Origin: Parastagonospora avenae f. sp. tritici 18332-5
Lineage: Eukaryota > Ascomycota > Dothideomycetes > Pleosporales > Phaeosphaeriaceae
Assembly (NCBI GenBank): GCA_022559985.1
Contig: JAFJTR010000148.1
Location: forward strand, 1-38,129
Direction of reading: 5' to 3'
DNA length: 38,129 bases
Shown here one piece after another: positions 31,032 through 38,129 of the stretch; the first letter of the stretch is position 1; each line of letters starts with the position of its first letter. The position numbers were made by a program, and so were the translations under genes. The notes beneath the pieces were generated by a model. That model searched no databases, was not told where the DNA came from, and saw only the letters and a program-made list of their open reading frames with translations.

Positions 31032-31085
31032 CTGTATCTCACGTGACTCTACTAGTCACGTGCTTACCCATCTGGTTGTGTATAT
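31011..31085. promoter_or_regulatory. paired palindromes with two CACGTG boxes and a TATA stretch
   Basis: A 22-bp palindrome (gttcaca...tgtgaac, 31011-31032) is followed by a 9-bp-arm hairpin 31040-31062 (CACGTGACT-ctact-AGTCACGTG), giving two CACGTG E-boxes of the type bound by bHLH factors. TATATAA lies at 31080. It could serve the minus-strand coiled-coil gene, an unseen plus-strand transcript, or both. Confidence 0.5.
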
Positions 31086-34027
31086 AATCGCTCTACATAG
31101 CTCTCTCAATACAACAACCTTCTACCTCCTTTATGTCTCCCATGTCCTCCTACATACAACAAAGTACTTCCATGTCATTGCCGCACGGCTGGGTGATGTG
31201 CAAGATATCCACAAGATACGAACGAACCATTGCAAGTTGTTCTTGAGCATTGAGAGCGGGTCGTAGTCGCTCGTCTGCGCCTGAGCTTGCGTCTTCGAGC
31301 TTCGGCTGGATGTCCTGGAGTCGTTAGACACTATTAGTGCGCATTAGGATTCCTTACCTCGCTCGCTTGAAGCTGGCCACTGTGAGGATATCGGCAGTAT
31401 GACATACTGGGCATGGGAATGACGGATCAGGAGAGGTCAGGGTACGCTGCTGAGATACACACTCCCTTACGAGCTCTATGTCGGATTGCGGCTTTGTGAC
31501 ACGATTAGAGATTGTAACCTACTATAGACTTGCTACAGTACATCTGTTGGCAAGTCTCGTGTACAGCACAAAGGCGGTCCATGGCAGAGGTCTGGAGCCC
31601 CAAGCTATCTTTAGACGCAGGAGCTATACAAAGCTTGCATCTCAAGACATTTGGTAGCGTGCTTCGAACGGGACCCGCTGTAGTCTCTAGGTACTGTCCA
31701 GAGGCCCCATATTCCTTCAACATGAAACACAATGTCAGAACGACCCGTAGACACGACTACCAGTGGCTGAGCGAACCACCCGTGAAGACTAAATTAAGAC
31801 GATCGGACGCTAGCCAGTCAGAACCTATCTAGAGTGCTCCGACTCCCTGATGTAGGCTCCGAACGCCGATGCAACCTCGAAGAGTGGCTATTCATCGTAC
31901 GTATCAGTAAGCAAGGATGTGCCCAGATAATAGCCATTATGAGCGGCCCAAAAGCAATCGTAACTTAGTACAGTTGCTAGCGAATGCGGCTTCACCCCTG
32001 TAAGCAGTATTACCACAGTCCAGTCATTGTTTCATGGATGACTGGCTAATCATATCGCTTGCACTGCGATAGACCTGTTGCGCTAAACTATGTACAGAAT
32101 GTGGGGCTGAGCAAAGTCATGTTGCAGCCGTGCACCGGGGTGAAGCCGCAATCGCTAGCGACTGTAGATCCGGGTCGGCGCCGTTTTCTGTCAAGTGCTC
32201 AAAGAGGGGCACAGATTGGGAGCCGCCGGTTCGTGTGCAGATAATTACTCAGACTGCAAAGGAAGGTTGTGTCTAACGCGTGACATCCTGGGCTTAGCGG
32301 AGAGGTGGAGCTTGCCAGGATGGCCCATTGGCCTGTGAAACGCTACACGGGTAGGTACAAGACACTGCTTCCGCAGAGTACAGGGTACAACAAGTGCCGT
32401 GCCTCCACCAGCCGCGTACCCAAGCAGCTCCCGATTCGCTCTACTAACAAACGTACCGCTAGATCTGCACCAATGCGGCGTTCACGCTTGCGACTCTGTC
32501 ACGCTAGACCGTGCTAGTAACTGTTGTCCGAATCGCTCACTGTGCCTCAAAGACGCATGCGATGGCCTCGCAGCGAGGGCAGATGAGCTCATTCCCAACG
32601 TTTACAGCCGCCGTGGGTTCCTTGTATGGTGTCTCTTTACCTGTTCAATCTCTGCCACTCGCAGCCGCATGCCCCACCCGTTGGTGACCGGGGCACCTAG
32701 CCCAGATGTGACGACACGTATCAAGGCCTCGAGCCAGTAGAACAAGAGGCATGGAGTCTGGTGGCTGTCGATATGCAAGGGCCTGTGCGTAGGTACTGCC
32801 AGCGACGTTTTGGCTTACAATGCCTGCTACTAGTCTAAACTAAGCGCAGGCGACACGCCGCAGCCTGCATGCATAGCTCTCACGTCATGTGAGTTGTGAG
32901 AACCTTAAACCGACGACTACATAGAAGGCCACTCTCTAGTTACCGTATGCCTGCGCGTCACGGCTCAGCTTTTGCGGAGCTATCTCGACAAGACATCCCG
33001 GCCGGGGAAGCGTAGAAGGGCCGAGTGCGCGCCTGTCATGGCCGCGCAGCACTTACGCTATTGTACTGGTAGGTGCCCTAGAAGCTCCACAGCGGAAGAT
33101 TGCACTGTTTAGCGCGTAATTGTAACGTTAGGTGCCGTGCCAATTCATGCTGATGTCTCTATCATTGACCAGTCCTCTCGGTGATGCCTGTGCACTACGT
33201 CTCCTTTGTGGGGCTCGACTAGAGCAGGCATTACAGCCAATTGAGGGCCACGCGAAACTGTTCCTGACGCCGTAGTGTTATTTCGGAGCTCACAGACCTT
33301 AGGTTCCCCCCACAATACTTTTGCCTGATACTGCAGTACAACTACGAATCAGTCCTAGCAAAGAGGCCTATTGCCACGGTCATGGCGGCACAGCAGCCAC
33401 GCAGGGTTGGCTTCCCCTTCTACGCTCATAGCGGCAGAGAAGACATCTCCCAGCCGTTGAGTAGAGGCGGGGTAGTTGTGTTGATCAGCCGTGTATAGTT
33501 AGAAAGCGCATCAGTACTATTATCTTGACCATCCCGACTCCATTGCCACGACAACGCTGCTGGCTAACTACTATCAGCCAGCTTACGATGGAATGTCCAA
33601 CGCCCTGTAAATAAATAATACCGCCCCAAGAAGCTCCACCGTAGACTTATGTCTTCATAATCGCGCCTACAACGGGCTACGCCCGCCGTCGTGCCGTAAA
33701 GATACATCCCGAGTGGCTCGTCGCGTACCTGGACTCAACGTCCAATAGTCAGCTAGCTTATCACGCTATTTTGCGATCAGCTGTAGAGGAGATGATATCT
33801 GGACGAGCTAGAGTGTTGAGGTTCGTAGCTGCCGCGGCCTTCTATGTAGCGTAATTGTAGGCGCCGTGCCGGCAATGGACGTGCATGCAGAGGCCAATCT
33901 GGTTCATGCTGATGTCTCTATCTTTGGCCGGGTCGCAGCGTAGAATGTTCGGTAGGGACTGGCTGCCGTAGTATATAGTGAGACGTTGGCTCCATGCTGG
34001 CTGTGTGCACAGCCGTCAATCAACAGC
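31086..34027. other. gene desert of about 2.9 kb
   Basis: All open frames here are short, lack domains and have no consistent splice-supported extensions. A 36-codon ATG frame at 31133 follows the TATA stretch but is too short to judge. Diverged internal repeats occur at 33.1-33.9 kb. Confidence 0.55.
33113..33930 (+). repeat. diverged direct repeats in the gene desert
   Basis: 33113-33170 and 33848-33930 share gcgtaattgta, ggcgccgtgcc/ggtgccgtgcc and ttcatgctgatgtctctatc in the same order and orientation, the second copy with an extra 20-odd bases between. Nearby, aagctccac recurs at 33082 and 33630. Probably remnants of an old duplicated element. Confidence 0.6.
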
Positions 34028-35312
34028 ATGGAGAGCAAAAGAGATCTCAAGAGGTCCAAGAAGGTAAAAGACGACAGCCTACTCTACATCATCAGACACG
34101 CGGTCGAAAAGCTGGAGATGGGTACGTGGGAGGACACCAAAGCAGTCTACAACTATCTCGCCACTAAGGAAAGGTCACGGGATGGACTGAATTCTTCTTA
34201 CAGACTGTTGCTGAAAGACCAATCGGGGATAAAGGCTGTAGAGAGGGAGATCAAGAAGGACAAGTGGGTTAAGACGACAATAAAAGTAGAGAGCTTGCTA
34301 CAGCGAGGAGTCCCTTCTGTTCGTTAAACCTATCTCGACGAGAAGTCTAGCTGACCAGCGAAGCAGGAGACCGAAGCGCCGTCGAGCGACCCTACGACAG
34401 CAGACATCGAGATCTTGGAGCCCACTCCCATGTGGCCCTTCTCGTCACTGTTGGTAGATGTTGCGAGTAGTGCGATCAGCCCATGGGAAATGGAGTCCCA
34501 CACCAACTCTTCACCAGAGACCTCGTCCCCGTGGCTGCAGGAAGGGGGTGAGTTCGACGCCACTTTGGCTGTACCCGGTCTGGTAGTTGCTGGTACGACG
34601 ACCTCAGATATATCTTCTGCTACCGTCGACGCCTCCGCCAATGCAGCCACAGCTCTGTTCCATGACCTCCTGGCTACCAATATACATGATGCAACGGCCC
34701 TAGATATGTTCGACCACCCAAGCACAGGCTGTTTCGAGAGCAGTGTCTCAGCCGGCACCCCGCCGTTTTCTAGCATCTACGGAAGCATGCCGGACAACAG
34801 CGCACTGATGATGTTCGAAAATACAGCCACGAATATACTAGATTACACCGGGTCGGGCACATTCGGGTACACGCCCACGAATACCCCACTATACATGCCG
34901 TCGAACACGTTTAGTCTCACGGCTGTGCCTACGCTCGATCTCACGGCTATGCATCTGCTCGCTAATGCAGCAGCGTATGGGCGCGAGGGCACAGCTGGTT
35001 ATCCGTGGGATAGCACGACTGCATATCCACTAAATCGAGGAACAATAGACGCAGTTGACAGTCCGACGCTTGGTGCTTACTATGCTGGGACCTCGGACTT
35101 GTCCGCCTGCAGCAGGAGCAATTGGGGGTTTGACGATGAGTCACAGAATCAGCCGTATTATCCTAGTAAGTGTCGACAGCCTGAGTTTCCGAGCCCAGCT
35201 AATGTGTGAAGCCCTGGACACGGAGTCGGTAGCTACCGTAAACAGCCTTGCATGGGCCCATTACCCAGTAGATATATGGACCAGTTTTCTAGAGCACAAC
35301 GAGTTTGATTGA
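34028..35312 (+). CDS. three-exon unknown protein with basic N-domain (about 397 aa)
   Basis: Exons 34028-34318, 34364-35165 and 35212-35312 join in phase; the second intron is strong (GTAAGT...GCTAAT...GAAG, 46 bases), the first weaker (GTTCGT...CGAAG, 45 bases; 34324-34358 is an alternative). The N-terminal 97 residues are basic and helical (DLKRSKKVKDD, KLEMGTWEDTKAVYNYL, GIKAVEREIKKDKWVKTT). The rest is Thr/Ser/Ala-rich with loose short repeats containing N-T and Tyr (NTATNILDYTGSGTFGYTP, NTPLYMPSNTFSL) and an acidic aromatic C-terminus (DIWTSFLEHNEFD). The layout suggests a DNA-binding-like module plus an activation-like low-complexity region, which is inference. No family recognised. 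Confidence 0.6.
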
Positions 35313-35471
35313 GAGGCTACATAGGTTCGTAGCGTCCCGTCTCTAGCTAGACAATAGCAGTGCGGCAGCCTAGCAACACAGATCAGCAAGCCTGTACTAT
35401 AGTCTATCCGCTAGTCGAGAGCGCACGTACCGCGAAATATGAAATGATGAAAACTCTCTGCCATGGCCCAA

Positions 35472-35849
35472 TTACTCCTCTTCATCCACCTCTATTTGCA
35501 GTTGGTGCTGCACTTCTTCCTGCTGCCCTATTCGAATCCAGCCCTGCACTTCTTCGTCCCTCCACGCCCACCCTTTGCGATCGAAGAGGGTTGTATCTTT
35601 CCTTAGCTCAGACAGTTTACTCCGAATACTATCGAGACTCCTGTTCATGCCATGTCGTTGAAACTCCTGGGGTATGTTCTTATCAGGGTAGAACTGCTGA
35701 TCGCAGAGGATGAGAAGGAGCTTTTCTTTTGTTTCCCACGCTAGACCTGGCATGTTGGAGAGGAATTGAGTGACGAGAACTGATGACATACGACTGCTGA
35801 GTGTGCGGGCGACTCTACCTGCAGGTGGAGGTGTTTTTAACCTCACCAT
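35472..35849 (-). CDS. small Myb/SANT-like protein (125 aa)
   Basis: Start at ATG 35849. After a 40-residue lead the protein has WETKEKLLLILCDQQFYPD, NIPQEFQRHGMNRS and SLDSIRSKLSELRKD, the three-helix pattern of a Myb/SANT-like DNA-binding domain (about 40-90) as found in many small ascomycete proteins. An Arg/Trp-rich segment (FDRKGWAWRDEEVQGWIR) and an acidic Glu-rich tail follow. The nuclear DNA-binding role is inferred from this pattern. Confidence 0.6.
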   Translation of the reverse strand: MVRLKTPPPAGRVARTLSSRMSSVLVTQFLSNMPGLAWETKEKLLLILCDQQFYPDKNIPQEFQRHGMNRSLDSIRSKLSELRKDTTLFDRKGWAWRDEEVQGWIRIGQQEEVQHQLQIEVDEEE

Positions 35850-36687
35850 GACTGCGGCACAGTGAGCTGACCTGGACACGCTGAAATTGCATTACTATCA
35901 CTAGTGCGATGCTGCCATTCGATGTCTAAAATTCTCGACATTTACTAGCTGTCCACGCGAAGGATGGAAGGATGGACATTAGCTGAAATGCTGGGACAGG
36001 GGAGGGGTCAAACGTGGTTGCACAAGATCAAGACATTGGACGCCTGCTGTTACTGTAGAAGCGAGCCGGAAGCCTGTCAAAGCAGATCCGCGGCGTGTAT
36101 GCGTCCAAGTTGTGCGAGGTCTTGTCGTGCATCCCAAGTGGCACGTCTTGTTCCAATCAGCCCTTGCTATGTTACTCTCCGCGCTTCCCGGTACCGGTGC
36201 CGGTAGTGCGCTTCGGTAGGGGCGGCGCTTGAGCTAGCCGACGCGCGTGCGGCGCTAGCTTAACCACCCTGAGGTACTGTAATTAACCATGTTAAGGATG
36301 GATTGGCATTTTCAGGAGTAACATCAGCCCGAGATATGGCCTACTGGAAAGGGGGTCTGCTTAGTGTCACCCCGCATCCGACAGCGATAGAGAGCGCGAC
36401 CCACCTGCTGGAAACTGAGCTGGTCTCCTCACTTTTGCTGCTAGGCAGCCGTCAAACATGGGCAAGAGAAATTCGGCACTGGGAGCTCTGCCTCCTGCAA
36501 AGCTCTATTGATAGCACAAGGGTAACTTGGTTCTCTTTGTGGGAGGTAGATCCGTGCGAGGCACAGACTGAAATAGGGCTAGTGTTCATGCTAAGTGAGG
36601 TCAGAGCGACAACTTGCGCAGGCAAAAGCTAAGAGATGAGAGATGAGAGATGAGAAATAGCATGTAATTAACTGAAGTATAGCTAGT
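35850..36687. other. intergenic
   Basis: No supported gene. Contains a short agagatg tandem run at about 36632-36655 and a GC-rich quasi-palindrome with two gctagc sites near 36232-36260. Confidence 0.5.
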
Positions 36688-37211
36688 TCATTGCAACGTC
36701 GGCTCGGATAGACGACGATGTTTTGTAGGGCTGATCTTTTCCTTGCTACTAGGAAGCCTTCTTAGGATGGTCAGATTCAACTCCGGAAAGTCCGGAAAAA
36801 GAGGAGCTGGCGAAGGCGTGGCTAGGCTCTCTTCATCATGGTTACATGCGTCGTCGTCTCCTATCGACGACGGGCCGTTCGGCTTCTTGAGTTTTCTCCT
36901 CGCTTCCTCAATTCTTGGCCTCACCTGTTCAGGAAACTCGTTTCTTGCCTTGGGATGCTTCATCTGCGCCATGTCAGTATAGTTACACCGCGGTGTAGCA
37001 CCATTGTTACCATTTTGTTGATGTCCTGGAGCCAGGGAAGTTGCTGGCTAGACATGTACGAGTAGAACTCGCCTCGTTTAGGATAACGAATGAACAGGGC
37101 CAGCTCAACACCGTCTAGTTCGCCGTATTCGTAAGATTTGGTCCAAAGCCCTTCTCTACGTCGTCTAAGTTTCTTGTTGTGCACCTTGTTCGTCGCTTTA
37201 CGGACAGCCAT
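36688..37211 (-). CDS. MADS-box-like (SRF-TF type) small protein (158 aa)
   Basis: Exon 1 is 37211-37011 (67 codons from ATG) and exon 2 is 36963-36688, joined in phase over a 47-base intron (GTAACA...ACTGAC...GCGCAG). Residues about 8-55 (KKLRRRREGLWTKSYEYGEL, DGVELALFIRYPKRGEFYSY) match the MADS pattern KRRxGLxKKAYELxxLxxxEVALII...YxYxS. The second exon encodes a basic helix (EQVRPRIEEARRKLKKPNGP) and a Pro/Ser-rich tail with LPSSKEKISPTKHRR. It lacks the long activation and SAM-type regions of full-length SRF/MEF2 factors. Likely a minimal nuclear DNA-binding or dimerising protein. Confidence 0.7.
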
Positions 37212-37585
37212 AGTCACTACACGTGCTACGTAGATCGAGAGCGGCACGAGACTAACTAGCCGGTAAACTCTAGGTCATCTTATCAACATGCTATGGCGAT
37301 TGTCAGCTATTTTTGTCTGCAGACCCTATTCTTAGAGGCATCGCCCACAAGTACACTGACGCAGTATTTTATATTGCGAGGACTAAGTTTAGATAGAAGT
37401 GACAATTCTTTACTTAGAATGCCTTTGGATAGGATAGTGTGCGTGAGGCTGCAGTGAAATAATAGTGTAGCGTGACCCTACGGCCTCACTATCATGCTGC
37501 AAGTTTGTTCGGCTATTGGCTTATCCCATCATGCGCACGATTAGTCAGTCTCGATCTCTCCAGCGTCAACAGTTAGTCACCCTAG
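37212..37585. other. intergenic between the MADS-like and coiled-coil genes
   Basis: Presumed divergent promoter region. A minimal first exon for the next gene (ATG CTG CAA, 37494-37502, followed by GTTTGT) is possible but weak. Confidence 0.45.
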
Positions 37586-37978
37586 GTCACAGATCACGGA
37601 CTACATTTGCTGAAGTACAACAGAGACCTGTACGAGTTCCGATGCCTGCTCGCATCCTGGAACAAACGCTGCGCCAACTACGAACATGCTTACAAGCACG
37701 AGGTCGAGCGCAACGGCCAGGTTATCAAGGCATACCGGCTGCTTGTTGACCAGCATACCCGAGTACTCGATGACCTCGCAGTACAAGCAAGCAAGTGTCG
37801 ATCGCTGCAGAAAGAGCTAGAAGTCATGCAGACAGAAGTCTTTGCCCAAGATGCGGTCATCGAAGGATGTGCGCGGCGATTTGCTGCACAGCCAGTAATT
37901 CAAGGCGACTCTAATCAATCTCACCAACCACTCGTTCGGCGAATTGCTGAGCTTGATGAAAGGCTAATCAGTGCATAG
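37586..37978 (+). CDS. hypothetical coiled-coil protein (at least 131 aa)
   Basis: The frame is open from a possible acceptor at 37585 (CCCTAG) to the stop at 37976-37978. It has no ATG at its start; an in-phase 9-base exon at 37494-37502 would give one. The sequence is helical with long heptad-like stretches (ASWNKRCANYEHAYKHEVER, LLVDQHTRVLDDLAVQASKC, LQKELEVMQTEVFAQDAVIE) and a polar end. No family recognised. Codon use and lack of stops over 131 codons support a gene. Confidence 0.5.
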   Translation, partial: VTDHGLHLLKYNRDLYEFRCLLASWNKRCANYEHAYKHEVERNGQVIKAYRLLVDQHTRVLDDLAVQASKCRSLQKELEVMQTEVFAQDAVIEGCARRFAAQPVIQGDSNQSHQPLVRRIAELDERLISA

Positions 37979-38129
37979 ATTGCGCTGGTGAGCGCTAGCG
38001 GAATTAGGGATTTTGCACTTTGAGCAGACAATGTAAAGGCACGTACACAGGAGAGTTGAGAATCAAGTAATAGATTGCCTCTAAAGTTGAGATACTGCGT
38101 GAAGAGCTATCTCTAATCGATTCTCAAAG

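Noticed and set aside
35964..36206. 80-codon plus-strand frame with several Cys
   Set aside because: Starts at an ATG but has no signal peptide, domain or intron support; composition is consistent with chance.
36303..36632. 109-codon plus-strand frame
   Set aside because: No ATG at its start (TTG), no domain, no splice support.
1..38129. DUF3435 tyrosine recombinase, CRISPR arrays, rRNA or telomere repeats
   Set aside because: Looked for by eye and not found. The absence of a captain inside the window is why the Starship idea is kept as inference. tRNA genes cannot be excluded by eye.

Overview
The window is a stretch of fungal nuclear DNA, almost certainly from a filamentous ascomycete (Pezizomycotina, probably Dothideomycetes). 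Genes carry short GT-AG introns of about 45-65 bases with CTAAC/CTGAC-type branch sites. There are NOD-like receptors (NLRs) with the HET-NB-ARC-TPR and PNP-NACHT-WD40 architectures, a patatin-like gene, a DUF3723 relic, a pogo/Fot1-type transposon, a LINE relic and a hAT relic. Several relics carry C-to-T/G-to-A stop codons of the kind left by repeat-induced point mutation. The region looks like accessory, repeat-rich, gene-sparse DNA.

Layout. 0.3-2.9 kb (-): intact HET-NB-ARC-TPR receptor. 3.0-5.2 kb: a diverged inverted repeat and a palindromic pair of dead Fot1-like 3' halves. 5.43-7.57 kb: an apparently intact Fot1-like element with 41-bp terminal inverted repeats, a TA target duplication and an uninterrupted transposase. 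8.4-10.0 kb (-): patatin-like phospholipase gene broken by one frameshift. 11.3-12.7 kb (-): hypothetical protein. 13.4-13.7 kb: signal-peptide ORF overlapping a TPR relic. 14.35 kb: a perfect 27-bp hairpin. 14.7-18.1 kb (-): PNP-NACHT-WD40 receptor, with a decayed LINE (18.2-19.8 kb) directly upstream. 21.1-21.3 kb (+): a 53-residue spliced microprotein gene. 21.6-22.3 kb (+): C-terminal half of a serine-hydrolase gene. 22.3-24.1 kb (-): complete six-exon cytochrome P450. 24.8-25.2 kb (+): N-terminal half of a hydrolase of the same type. 25.3-26.25 kb (-): hAT relic. 26.3-26.7 kb (+): DUF3723 relic. 27.7-29.3 kb: two divergent membrane-protein genes. 29.8-31.1 kb: two coiled-coil genes and a 13-bp minisatellite. 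31.1-34.0 kb: gene desert. 34.0-38.0 kb: a three-exon unknown gene, a Myb/SANT-like small protein, a MADS-like small protein and a coiled-coil protein.

How it may work together. NLRs, a patatin-like phospholipase and DUF3723 are three of the accessory families repeatedly reported as cargo of Starship giant mobile elements. Finding all of them within 27 kb, with several transposons, suggests a live or decayed Starship-like cargo region or another accessory compartment. No DUF3435 tyrosine recombinase (captain) is visible, so this stays an inference. The two large receptors are plausible allorecognition or innate-immunity genes. Several coding models below were obtained by joining exons by eye where phase and splice sites agree; none was checked by search or transcript data.
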